From Artocarpus heterophyllus (lineage: Eukaryota; Streptophyta; Magnoliopsida; Rosales; Moraceae), in the NCBI GenBank assembly GCA_025403435.1, contig CM046341.1:14744447-14808446 (forward strand): 64,000 bases of DNA, in the 5' to 3' direction. Below, piece by piece: positions 21,851-33,424 of the stretch; the first letter of the stretch is position 1, and each line of letters starts with the position of its first letter. The position numbers and the translations under genes are program-made. The notes below the pieces were generated by a model. That model saw nothing but the letters and a program-made list of their open reading frames with translations. It was not told the DNA's origin and did not search any database.

Positions 21851-24800
21851 TCAAGCCGGTAGCTCGAGCTTAACATTGTTCTTCCAACTGCATAATGTTC
21901 GAATGGTCACTTACATATACAATTATCAACATTTATTTGAATTGAGAAAGGGATTCGCACAGAAGCATCGTACCTCTGGAAGTAATAGTAGAAGAAGTCA
22001 GCATAGAGCAAAGTCTGGATAAGCCCAGCTATCCAAGCTGAAAGGACAGAAACAGGACATAATTTAGATGTTGCCTGAATCCCCACAAATGATTTTAAAT
22101 AAATATGCAGAATAGGGAACGAGAAGATAATTCATTTAAGTGTGTAAGAAGGGCGAGGATGCAGCTCGTGGACTACCAAATGCAAACAAGTACACCTGCC
22201 ATGAAAGAAAGAATCTTACTTATCCAATGGACAAAGTGCTCCTCAGTGAAGTAGCGATAAATCCAGTTTAATATGTACAATGCTCGATATGCACTGCAAT
22301 AAGCCAAGCATATAGTTAGATAAACGAACAATTTTGTAAGTATATCAACTTTGAGCCACAAGTGAATAAACAATTGGACAAATAAACAGAAATTCCTATA
22401 TTTTGTCAGAGATAAATACACAATGCTAATGCTTTTTATTAATCACAATACACTGAAAAAGTTGTAGGTATCTTCTCCGAATCAGAGGCATCAACGTACC
22501 ATACGGAAGCCAATAAGAGACTTTCCTTTAGTGATGAAATTAGGCCCTACGTGCACTCAATATGTGATCTGCCAACTACATACTACAGTGTTCTGCAGTT
22601 TCTGTCATTTTTTTAGACAATTTGAAATATAATGTTTGGATAAGGCGGGCTCTATATAATTCAGTGTTGCAGTTTTGTAAGTGTGTATCAAAGGACTGGA
22701 GCAGTATATTAAATGTTAAATATGTGAGGAAGCAAGCAATAATAGATATGTAGTTAGTCATGGCACCTGATATCTAGGGTCACATGATGTTGGGATTAGG
22801 AAAGTAGATACAAAATAAGTTTGTCAATTAAAGAGGATGAATATGTTTGCAGGAGGAGGAGGAGGGGGATGGATATCTAAAGTCATCTTAGGCTCTGCTC
22901 GTGGGGCTCAATTTGCAATTGTTGTCAATTCCTTAAAAACTCCTCTGATGGAGGTCATGAACCAATGCAACATGGTTGTTGTCCCAGCCTTGTGCTATGA
23001 TACAAATAAGGTCATAGAATTTTTTTTTCCCCCTCGTCAATATACATGGAGAATCATCAAGTTACAAAAAATACACACATGTACTTTTAAGCAACATTCA
23101 GAGTTTGGTTCTTGTCCATCTCCTAAAGTCAAATGTGACAAGTGTATAAAGGAGATTTGCAGGAATATATGTAGTGAAATACATCCAAAAAGAAAAGGTT
23201 AAATGATTTTAAAAAGCAAAAACAAAAAAAAAAAACACCTTGTAAAAATCAATGCAAGAAAAGTTGACTGCATAATTAGCCAATTTACATCTGTTCTCAA
23301 AAATGGAAAGAGAAAAGGTGATAAAAGTTATAAGGTAAACCATGATGGAAAAACTGACCGGAAAAAGGAAAAAGAGAATCTATGGAAATTAGTTACCATA
23401 TGCAATTAAATTGAAACTAGTTATTAGAGATAGGAAATACCCAAGGAGGAAGACATATTGCCCTGTCAAGTTGTCAATATTTCTTGTCCTCTGCAACAGG
23501 ACCAGCTGAGGAAGTATGGCAACTGCTTCCAAATATATGGAAAATGTCCACATTACCTACTCAATCAAATTTAGTAAACTTAAATACACAGCTAGATGGT
23601 CACAAACACGGCTAAGTACATGATCTCAAAAGAATAAAGAAAATACGGAAATAACTATAAGGAGATACTATCACGTGTTTTACTACAAAAGAAAAGGAAA
23701 ATTAGAATAGATGTACCTCTTTGAAAGTAAACTTCTCATTTATAAATATAGCAAAAATGAAGCAGGGCCACATGAGAAAGAAATGGCGAAACGTATCTTG
23801 ATCCTTATCATAAGATCTACGAACTATCCTGTGACGCCTTATGTACCACACAATAGTGAGGGAGCTCCCCAAAAATATTAACTTCATCAGGGTATTATAA
23901 ACCGAGATGAAGTTAGTGAATATATCTAAATACCGCGTCACAAAGACAATAGCATAAAGTTCCTGAGTCTTCAGAGAAATTCCTGCATCAATCATTGAAA
24001 AATTCATACTTCCTTTCAATGCACAGAAAAGATGTCCAAGACATCACTCAGAACAAACCCAACATGAAACATAATGAAAACATAATATGTACAACTTATA
24101 ACATGAAGAAATAATAAAAGTATTTAGGAAAAAACATAATATGTCCAAGTCAGTTTTGCTGCTTTCTGCTCGTTAAGCATATCGTGCATAGTTGCATACC
24201 ATATTCTTCAGCATATTTTCATGTCATCAACCATACTATACACCTGTTCTACTCCTAGTAGGCCAGTATAATTAAAATATGGAACTTAACACGCTTCTTT
24301 CGAGCTCATATAGAACCCATCATCAGGCGTCAATAGTAAAATCTTAACATCTTTTCTCCGCCAATAACTTGTTAGATAACATAAGGGGTGTGGAAATAAC
24401 ATCAGCCAGCCATTGAATCTCTTATCAAAAAAATCAATCGCATAAGTATTGACAAAGAGATACTAGCCATCTTAAGCTGTTTTCCAATTCAGAGCTCTTT
24501 ATCTCTCACTTAAATACTTGTTTCTCAACGCTCTACAAACTCTCTTAGTCCCATGAAACATCGGACTAAGTAATTATTACACTGTAAAAGAGTTAAAAAT
24601 GCACCCCCAACAACCCTCTTAGATACTGTTACAAATCTCTCATATAATTACTCGTTTAAAGAGACAGACAAACAAATTTGAAATTTGAAGCATCAATGCC
24701 TCTCCCCCTCTCTCTGAAAATATTGCAGTTAACTGTAAAGACGCTGCTAAGCAATTGGAAAAGTGGAAACAATAACTGCAGTATCTCCAATACTCTCTGC

Positions 24801-25378
24801 TGATTGTTTTAAAACATTAGTTGAATGAGAAATACAATTACAAATCTTTTGATTAAAGTGATTACAATGCCCGAGTAGCTAGCTTTTTATTTAACCATCA
24901 AAATTCACTAAAACTCATCTCACATAAAGCCATTAACTTTAACCATTATAATAATACACTTCAAATCATACCCAATCTCAGAATCAAGATGTATGAAAAT
25001 GCCATAATCTCCACAACCTAATTTTCCCTCAGTTCAAAAACCCTAAAAATGTGCCAAAAAAATAAACACAAAATTAAACCTTAAACCCGAAATTTCTCAC
25101 CTTAAATTAGTCAATTCATCGTACACAAACTACAACGATAAAAATCCACATTATTCAAACAAGTTTCCTCCTTCATTTCCCCAACCCTATTTCAACGAGC
25201 AAAAAGGAAAACCCCAAGACTCGAATAACGCGAAAACGAAAGAAAAATAAATAAATTGAAGATGAAGAAGTATGGATTTGTACAAACCAGCGCAGGATTT
25301 GATGGTGTGAATCTTGAGGAGCAAAACGAGGACGCTGGCCAAATGGGTCATGTCCCCTGCTAATCTGAATATATTCAT
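21851..25378 (-). CDS. ERD2: ER lumen protein-retaining receptor (KDEL/HDEL receptor, ERD2 family)
   Basis: This membrane receptor binds the C-terminal K/HDEL signal of escaped ER residents in the Golgi and returns them by COPI vesicles. Six exons join on the minus strand: 25288..25378, 23717..23982, 23441..23556, 22220..22293, 21974..22037 and 21851..21887. They total 648 nt, that is 215 aa plus stop, the usual ERD2 length. Every intron has GT..AG ends and phases are consistent. The start is MNIFRLAGDMTHLASVL. Exon 2 carries the ISLKTQELYAIVFVTRYLD and RRSYDKDQDTFRH blocks. Exon 3 has NIDNLTGQYVFLL, exon 4 YILNWIYRYF and exon 5 QTLLYADFFYYYF. The tail is WKNNVKLELPA. Hydrophobic segments run along the whole chain, as expected for a seven-helix protein. 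No frameshift or stop interrupts it, so it appears functional. It is the only intact host gene in the window. Confidence 0.95.
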
Positions 25379-25530
25379 TTTCTTCTTTCTTGGAAACGAA
25401 GAACGAAATGTGGAGTTGTACGAGACTGTTTGGATCAACTGAAGTAGATTTTCTCGGAAAAAGAAGGCAGCTTTCAAGATCTCCCGATTGATCCTACCGG
25501 GAAGACGAGCTCTTCTTCTTCAAGCTAAGG
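25379..25530 (-). promoter_or_regulatory. 5' UTR / proximal promoter region of the KDEL receptor gene
   Basis: The region upstream of the start codon carries a purine-rich stretch on the plus strand (CT-rich on the coding strand) typical of plant leaders. A TATA box or transcription start cannot be assigned confidently. The frame is open upstream of the ATG to 25477, but family alignment favours the ATG at 25378. Confidence 0.35.
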
Positions 25531-26791
25531 GTATTTATTATTTATTCATTTTTTTTGTTTTTTTAATAGAAGTGCAAGTCAAGTAAGTCTGTTTTTTCTT
25601 CTTCTTTTTTTTCTTATTTAAAAGGATTTTTTTTCTTTTTTTAATTACGTCATTATAATTATATATTTTTTTAGTTTTAATTTTTTTTCAATTTATCCAT
25701 CTACTTTTAAAATTTGAAAAAATCTTTTAAATTGAAAAAAATTATTTCAATTGTTTATTCTCGGAAGTATGCATGAAAAAGAAGGGAGAAAGAATGAAGG
25801 AAATATGCAAAACTACATATTATGAAAAATATTTCATAAATTTAAAGAACATAAATAAAACTAAAAATCAAATTTAAAAAATGAATGTTACATATTTTTT
25901 AAATGTTTAAAATAATTTCAAAAATAGATTTATAGTTATTACAACATATAAATAAAGTAACAATTAATTAAAATAATGAGGTATAACAACGTAACATGTT
26001 CTAATTTTTTAAGAGTAATTGGCATGTTCGTCACGAGATATTTTGAAAGAAGAGTAAAAAAAATTTTGAATTGGAGAAATGATCTCTCTTTTTTTTTTTT
26101 GCACTAAAAAACATGTTTTTTTGTGCAAAAAAATTGTTCTAATTTTTTTTCAGAAAGATAAGAAAAAGAATTATAGCAAGGAAAGGAACCTCAACAGAGT
26201 GAAAAAAAAACTGCAGCAGTTTTTATGCCCAAAAAGCTTGTTTTTTTGTGCCAAAAAACTACCAAAAAAAAAAAACAGGCCATTTGCCTAAAAAAACTTT
26301 TTCTTAAAATCATTTTTAAAAATCCCCTGTCCGTCACTGAATTTTTCAATATGTGAATATTTAGTCCTTATTTTTTAGATTTTGATGAAATAATCCCTAC
26401 ACTCACAAAAGGTATGCAATTAAATCCTTTTAAAGTAGTATATAGCTTAATTTGCACCAGGAAATTAAATCTTTTTAAGTAACCCCAACAGTATCACACA
26501 AAGAAATTTAAAAAGAAAAAGATCATTATCTTTTTGTGATTTGCACAAGGAAGATGATTAGGGAAATAATAAAAGTGAAAACGAGTTTTCATGAAATTAA
26601 TATCTTGACTTGTGAAAGTTGAACGTCAATTTTTCGGCTTTTAACAACAGATCAGACATTAAGAACCAAGTGTTGATCAATGATGATGTGATTGTAGCTC
26701 TTTAAATCTCTTTAACTGATTTGTAAGCTATTGTCTAATTGATTTATGTTGATTTTTCTCAACATTAATTGCTTTTCATAGATGGTTCTTC
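25531..26791. other. Low-complexity AT-rich spacer
   Basis: T- and A-runs predominate. At 26090-26275 the blocks ttttttgtgcaaaaaa and ttttttgtgccaaaaaa form repeated small inverted units. The open frame at 26079-26291 is a poly-Lys/Phe artefact of these runs. Confidence 0.5.
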
Positions 26792-27215
26792 TGTTGGAAT
26801 TAATCCAATATATGGACTAATATATTAAATAAATCTATATTAAAGGTATTAGATAAGGTTGCCTAATTAAAAGTAATCAATTTGGGTTTTGGGCTTTTAA
26901 TGCATCATGAAGTATAGGCCTCTTATGTGTAGAGACCAAAATATAATTACTGATTTTATAATGAGCTAAATTTGTAATTAAGGAGAACTGTTAGGGTTAA
27001 CAGTTTTATAAAGGGGTTGTGGTACGTTTTTTTTTTTTTTTTTGGTCACTCATCTATAGAAAGATTATAGAGGCATTCTTTAAAGGAGGACTTACGTACT
27101 AGACTTAGAAGATCCTCAACCTACAGTCTCAGGAATTGCAATTTAATCAATAAATTCATTCGACATGAACAATCTTAGTTGATGATGGTTTTCATCACAA
27201 TATTTTGTTTTAACA
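26792..27215 (+). repeat. 5' LTR of outer copia element
   Basis: From tgttggaattaatcc to gttttaaca, 424 bp, with a TATA-like tataaagg at about 27007. Confidence 0.9.
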
Positions 27216-27230
27216 AGTGGTATTAGAACT
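27216..27230 (+). other. Primer-binding site of outer copia element
   Basis: agtggtattagaact matches the TGGTATCAGAGCT type (initiator Met-tRNA) with two mismatches, directly after the LTR. Confidence 0.75.
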
Positions 27231-27543
27231 TCTTCATGTTAAATCATTAGGAATCAATAATTTTCTAGATGTGATTCTCATAGGAAAATTCTCAAATTTA
27301 ACAATCTATAGTTTTTTAAAATTGTTGAATTTGAGAACAATTATTTAGAGAATTTTGGTTTAATATTTTATGGAATACAGTATTCGATTTTATATATGAA
27401 TAGACGTGTATAAATATAATTATGTTAATAGTTTAACATGAATCATAAATTCATATATTATACATGTATTATATATATATATATATATTCATATATTCAG
27501 TTTTGATATATATATGTTTAGGTTTTATAATATACGGTTTTTG

Positions 27544-27583
<40 letters not shown>

Positions 27584-28839
27584 AAAATAATAAAAGAACA
27601 TCGTCGGCGGTAACCTTACCACTGTCGGTACTAGGAGTCCAGGCATGACCTCCAAGCCATGCCGAAAAGATAGAGCTACGGTTGGAGGAAGGAAAAGCGG
27701 CGGCCTTTGGCTCCACATAAGGAAAGAAAACAAATAATAATAAAGGAGGATTATAGGGCTTACGCCAACGGTTGCCCTGCCACCGCTGGCGTCAGTCTTA
27801 TCTGACGGCCACGTTGATGAGGAAAGCCACAACCTCTAGCCGCGATGAAACTAGAAGTGCAACGCCCTTGAAGAAACTTGAAAAAAAAAAAAGGGTAAGG
27901 CTGTTTAGTCGGTGGCCTAGCCCTACCACCGCTGGCATCGGCCCCTTCCAGTGGCAGCCGTTTAGGCACCAACCGGAAAGGAGCCGTGGCCACGTATAGA
28001 GGTGGTCGTTAAGCCAGTTGCACGATGTTCTCCCAAGGGGTTGAAAGACCACTAGGGTTTTTTAGGGTAGGTTTTAGGGCTTCGACCAAGATGTGGAAGT
28101 GTTTTAGACGGACCCAATTAGGCCCGTGACCAGATAAGCACCCAAGAGTTAAACCCCTAGGTGACCAGGTATTAAAAACATTTAAGCTCACATACAAGGG
28201 CCCAATTGGGCCTATGACAACCCCCTGGGTGACCCAAAAAAAAGGCTAGGTTAGGATCTCGGTTGGGTCCACCTGACCTGGTCCACCCTGACCTAGTCAA
28301 GGTTGACGAGTCAAGTTAATCAGTTAACTTTGACCAGGTCGATTTTTGACCAAATTTTTTATTTTTTATTTTTTTTTATAATTTTTATTATTTTTTGTGC
28401 AATTTTAAATTCAAATATTGGTATTTTATATATATTTTGAGATGAATTAATTAAAGCAACATGTCACCAAAACGGCCTCTCTTATGGAAATTAATTTGTT
28501 TTGGATATAAAAAGATTGTGTCTATGCAACTTATGTGAATATTGACCAGCCCAAAGGAAGGACAATATTTGATAGAATTGCATGTACATCGATAGTAATA
28601 AACACATGATGATTATTTAGTTTTACATGTAAACAATAAATCAACCTAAAGGAAAATTTATTGCTTGACATATTCTTATAGTCAGTGTTTGATTACTACA
28701 CCAAGATATCACTTACAAGTTAATATTTCTATTCAAAGACTAAATATTAATGGAGTGCCTGGTATCTTGAGATGGATTTGGATTTATTATGGCTATTTAG
28801 GATTCTTATGTGAGCTTTTTTTTTTTGTTGTTGTTTTGT
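27231..28839 (+). other. Leader of outer copia element
   Basis: Untranslated leader with (AT)n tracts at about 27472-27488 and 27546-27580. A GC-richer block follows (27600-28330) with repeated accgctggc/gccggc-like segments. Overlapping small ORFs on both strands in the GC-rich block have no recognisable product. Confidence 0.6.
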
Positions 28840-30113
28840 TCTCTGATTCAGCTACTAGTTCTGCGTCAAACATTATTGCTAACATCAATTCCATTCCTAT
28901 GCTGAATGGTAGCAACTTTATGTTAGACATGATGCCCTAAGGAGTAAATTGTTGTAATATGTTTTTGGAGATATTTTATCAATAAAGTTTATTTATTGTT
29001 CATATACCAAATGTTGTCCTTTTTACATTCATATATATTGAATGTATGATAAGTAAATAAAAATCTGAGACTATCAATCTAAACCTTTAAAATTCAGGCA
29101 TATGATGGACATATATATGAAAGACATGATTTTAAAGGTGATGGTTTAAATCATAAGATCCGCAATCGAGGGATGGGTGCTTTATTTATGCTAAAATTGT
29201 TATATTGTCTACATTTCTAATGGGAGATAGCTTGTCTTAGCCATCGGAGTTGGACTCCGCAAGTAGAAACATTGGTATATTATCATAGGTGACGATGTAT
29301 GTATTGGATCAAGACATAAAGTTGAATTGATTTGGATTAATAATTTTATGAGTGTAAATCAATTCACTTTATACAATCATATGTGTTGTATCTTAATCCT
29401 TAAAATGACTAATGGGCCCGTTATCTTGACTTATATCTTTTGATGTACCAAAAGGTGACATCCTGACTTTATGATGGTATGCATACCGGTACAGTTGAAA
29501 ACATGACTCTTAAGAGCGTGACCTGTTATTCATAGATATGGAATCCATAGCTCTTTTGTAGAGTTAATGATATTCTCTTATATACATTATCTTGTAATTA
29601 GAACACTAGAGCACTCAACTATTTGGATGCATAGGTGTAACCGAATGGTATATTGTATGTAGATAGTAAGTTTTCTAATTGTGAGATAATGAAACGTAAG
29701 ATAAAAACAATTGGGTAGGTAAGACGGAATTTATCCTTAATCCAATTATGAATATCCCTATAAGGATACGGCACATTATGATATATCATGGACTTATTTG
29801 AAGCTTTGTAATTTTATATAGTTCAAGAGTGCAACTCTAAGCTTTTAGTAGATTAGTGTTAGAGTTGATAATTATAAAATATTATATATATAGGATATGG
29901 TATTTTATAATTATCGAAGCTTGAACTATATAGGTCCATCAAGGTCCCTTTTTGCTAGCTCATTATAAATCCTATAACGATACGACATTGCTCTTCCAAT
30001 AAATTAGTAACTTATGTTAAATTATTAGATTGGCTGAAACTCGATAGAATCAGATAATTCATGTATGTTTATTGATTGAATTAATTTTCTGAATTAATTT
30101 AAGATAAACTTGT

Positions 30114-30508
30114 TGAATTATTGAGATAATATTTATTTTCTATGAGATTATCCAGATATGACTATTTTAATCAGATAACTTCTTTATTGGTTATTTGAAT
30201 TAAATTGAGGCTATATCTAAAGAATCTCGGGTGAAAAATAAAAGATTCTCAGATATCATATTATCATAAGTTTGATAGGCCGATCTACTAGTTTGGCTTA
30301 TAATATTTATTGAATTATTGAGATAATATTTATTTTCTATGAGATTATTCAGATATGACTGTTTTAATCAGATAACTTCTTTATTGGTTATTTGAATTAA
30401 ATTGAGGCTATATCTAAAGAATCTCGAGTGGAAAATAAAAGATTCTCAGAGATCATATTATCATAAGTTTGGCAGGCCGATCTACTAATTTGGCTTGCCG
30501 ATGTAGTA
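30114..30508. repeat. 197-bp tandem duplication in the solo LTR
   Basis: The unit starting tgaattattgagataatatt at 30114 recurs at 30311 with few substitutions. Each unit ends in a palindrome motif region (gataggccgatc, then ggcaggccgatc). Confidence 0.9.
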
Positions 30509-30535
30509 AGTTTGGCAGGCCGATAGATAAGTTCG
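30275..30535. repeat. TCGGC-NN-GCCGA-type motifs in the solo LTR
   Basis: Four half- or near-full motifs occur: gataggccgat, ggcaggccgat, ggcttgccgat and ggcaggccgat. They lie 120-380 bp upstream of the TATA box. Confidence 0.7.
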
Positions 30536-31257
30536 AATTGGCAATTTAAAGATAATTTGATTACGTGTTTTTGAAGTGATTTCATCAGAAGTTGATCCAA
30601 ATTCAAATTTTTGAGGTCTTATTTGATAATGATTGACCCCATGTCCGACCTCTATAAATAGGGGGTGAGTTTTCTCAGTTATTTAGATTAGTTGAAAAGT
30701 TTAGAGTTGAAAAGTTTAGCTCTAGGTCTTCTCAATTGGTTGGAATGAGAGTCACTGGGGAAAAAGTTGTACAACATATGCCCACACACACTCCGATCGT
30801 GGATAGAGAATAGCAAAGAAGACTAATTGGTTAAGGCTCTTTTGGAACGTTCTTCTCTTCACTAATTGCAAGAGCTCTTCAGCATACAAGGGTTAGTAAG
30901 ATTTGATTAATTTATGTATATAACATGTCAAATTTAGGTTTGAAAAAATATTCTAATTAAAAAAATTTTAAAATTCCTATGCGTACTCATTCTCCAACAC
31001 TTCAAATCATGGCAAGAGAACCTCCTTATAGTTCTCGGAGTCATGCATCTTGACCTTACGTTAAGGGTTCCTTCTTCAACACCTCTTATAGATAAGAGTT
31101 TCTTTGATGAAAAGAAGGACATAGAAAGGTGGAAGAAGCCAAATCGCGTGTATATGATGATCATAAAGAAGGCCATTCTAGAGGCATTCAGGAGCACTAT
31201 ATCGGGAATGATAAGGACAACCAAAGAGTTCTTCGAGGACATTGAGAAGAGATTTGC

Positions 31258-31690
31258 CAAAAATAAAAAGGCTGAAACAACTACACCTTTGGCAAGCCTT
31301 ATCTCAATGAGATATAGAGATGAGGGGAACATCAGGGAGTATATTGTGGAGATGTCTCATCTTGCTTCAAAACTAAGAGCACTTAAGCTTGACCTCTCTG
31401 AGAACTTGCTAGTGCATTTGGTTCTTATATCTTTTCTTCACATTTTAGTCAGTTCAAGGTGAGCTATAACTGTCAAAAATAAAAAGGCTGAAACAACTAC
31501 ACCTTTGGCAAGCCTTATCTCAATGAGATATAGAGATGAGGGGAACATCAAGGAGTACATTGTGGAGATGTCTCATCTTGCTTCAAAACTGAGAGCACTT
31601 AAGCTTGACCTCTCTGAGAACTTGCTAGTGTATTTGGTTCTTATATCTTTTCCTACACATTTTAGTCAGTTCAAGGTGAGCTATAACTGC
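31258..31690. repeat. 216-bp tandem duplication inside gag
   Basis: caaaaataaaaaggctgaaa at 31258 recurs at 31474. The two copies are almost identical apart from a 1-2 nt deletion in copy 1 near 31435. The period is a multiple of three. Confidence 0.9.
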
Positions 31691-31855
31691 CAAAAGGAGA
31701 CTTGGTCTCTTAATGAGCTCATCTCACACTGTGTGCAAGAAGAGGAAAAGTTGAAGGAAGACAAGACAAAAAGTGCTCACTTACCTAATACTTCCAAGGA
31801 CAAAGGGAAGAAAAGAAAGAAGGATAAGGAAGCTGCAGCTATGGCACCTTAAAAG

Positions 31856-32386
31856 AAACAACAAAAGAGACAAGATGATCCAGAAGGCATAGGTTGTTTC
31901 CTCTGTGGAGCTGCAAGACATAAGAAGAAGCATTGCACTAACTATCACACTTAGCATGCTAAGAAAGATATGCTTCTTAATTTGGTTTATTATGAGGTTA
32001 ATTTAACTTTGGTACCTAAACACACTTGGTGGATAGATTCTAGTGCAATCACTCACATCAGTGTGTCTAGGCAGGGTTGTTTGAGATGTCAAGAGCCACG
32101 TGATGGTGAAAGATATATCTATGTGGACGATAGCAAGAAGGTTGAAGTTAAAACAATAGGAAAATTTAGATTATTGTTAAAGACTAGATTTTATTTGGAT
32201 CTTAATGAGTCATTTATTGTACCGTTTCTTAGACGAAATTTGATTTCTATTTCTACTTTGGACAAATCTGGTTATTCTTGTTCATTTGGAAATGGAAAAT
32301 TTAGTTTGTTTCATGATTCAAAATTGGTTGGTTCTAATTCTTTGTCAAGTTACAATGATATTTATTTGATTGATACAATTACTTAA
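31856..32386 (+). pseudogene. Zinc knuckle and protease of outer copia element
   Basis: CFLCGAARHKKKHC fits the CX2CX4HX4C gag zinc knuckle. Downstream, WWIDSSAITHI is the aspartic protease active-site region (family WVDSGA) and FLRRNLISISTLDKSGY is the conserved C-terminal block. A stop lies between knuckle and protease; the protease frame 31970-32386 is open. Confidence 0.85.
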
Positions 32387-32439
32387 TTTAATGAATCCTT
32401 GCAGTTAAGTACACGAGGTACAAAGAGAAAATTAACCAA

Positions 32440-32936
32440 TGATAATTTAACTACGTTATGGCACAAGAGATTAGGTCATATCTCCATAAGGAGAATAGAA
32501 AGACTTGTGTTAGACAAACCTTAGATTTTATAGATTTTGATGTTTGTGTAAACTGTATAAAGGGAAACTAAACCAATAAAATGAGATTTGAAGCCAACAG
32601 GACTTTGGACGTCTTAGAACTTATACATACAGATATTTGTAAGCCATTCCTTATAGTTTCTTAGAATGGTCAATAATATTTTATAACGTTTATAGATAGA
32701 TTTTCTAGATATGGCTACATATATCTCATTCATGAAAAGTGACAATCGCTGGATGTGTTCAAAAATTATAAGGCTAAAGTTGAAAACTAATTCAACAAAA
32801 GGATTAAAAACGTCAGATCTGTTCGTGGTGGTGAATACTATGACATATATAATAGTTTAAGTGAACAACATCTAGGACCGTTAGCTAAATTCCTAGAGGA
32901 ATACGATATCATCCCATAGTATACTATGCCGAGTTC
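32440..32936 (+). pseudogene. Integrase, N-terminal part, outer copia element
   Basis: The GAG-pre-integrase block LWHKRLGHIS, a degraded zinc-binding region and the core ITFIDRFSRYGYIYL and VRSVRGGEYYD can be read with several stops. The frame ends at YTMPS, where the gypsy LTR inserted, and resumes at 49359. Confidence 0.85.
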
Positions 32937-32995
32937 TGTAACGCCCCTATATGGGGGTTAACAGTTTTTCATGAATTAAAATAAAGATCTGAAAT

Positions 32996-33264
32996 TGTAA
33001 TTTTTATGAATGATGAATAACTGTCTCTATTTCATTACTGGAATATCATACATATATACAGGAGAACAGAAACAACCTTGCCTACAAATAAGGAAGGTTA
33101 ACAACTAACGCAATCAGAAGGATAGTGAATCTGACTAATTGCAATCAATCACTCCTAATAAGATTTGTTCAAATATAACCAGAATAACTTATTTTCTAAA
33201 GAAGAGGAGGAAAATCAGGAAACTAATAAAACAAAGACAAAATAAGGTCTATCATAATTCTACA
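32996..33264 (-). repeat. 3' LTR of level-3 copia
   Basis: Plus-strand termini are tgtaatttttatg and aattctaca. Confidence 0.93.
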
Positions 33265-33284
33265 CTCTCCCTCAAGCCGGGGTG
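33265..33284 (-). other. Polypurine tract of level-3 copia
   Basis: Read on the minus strand it is ccggcttgagggagag adjoining the LTR, the copia PPT form. Confidence 0.8.
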
Positions 33285-33424
33285 AAGATGTTATTCATTC
33301 TAAGCTTGGAGCTTAATTCTTCGAAGCACTTCCTAGGCAATGCTTTAGTTAGGATGTATGCAACTTGTGAGCTTGTTGGTGTGTAGATTAACTGAATAAT
33401 CTTTTCTTCAATCTTTTCTTTGAT

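Larger units (their letters stand above)
28921..30999 (+). mobile_element. Solo LTR inserted in gag
   Basis: From tgttagacatgatgcc to ctccaaca, 2079 bp, with flanks cttta and cttca (a 4/5 target duplication; the gag frame confirms cttca as the original). It contains a promoter-like tataaata at 30653-30660, an internal 197-bp tandem duplication and a TCGGC-NN-GCCGA cluster just upstream of the TATA box. Superfamily is not certain; no coding sequence remains. Confidence 0.8.
28840..31855 (+). pseudogene. Gag of outer copia element, split by a solo LTR
   Basis: The N-terminal part (28840-28920) encodes ANINSIPMLNGSNF and the frame resumes after the inserted LTR at 31000 with KSWQENLLIVLGVMHLDL, the copia UBN2-type gag. 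No start ATG is obvious. A 216-bp segment is tandemly duplicated (31258..31690). The first copy carries a small deletion that shifts the frame, ending the ORF at 31462. The second copy continues to a stop at 31850. A lysine-rich linker follows. Confidence 0.85.

Noticed and set aside
22837..23202. 121-codon plus-strand ORF with Cys-rich C-terminal part
   Set aside because: It lies inside intron 3 of the KDEL receptor gene on the opposite strand. It has a Gly-run start from a (gga)n tract and matches no family I know.
26079..26291. Lys/Phe-rich ORF
   Set aside because: Generated by A- and T-runs; no domain.
27518..28197. Several overlapping ORFs on both strands in a GC-richer block
   Set aside because: They lie in the leader of the outer copia element, overlap each other in different frames and have no recognisable domain. 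The block is GC-rich, so stops are rarer.
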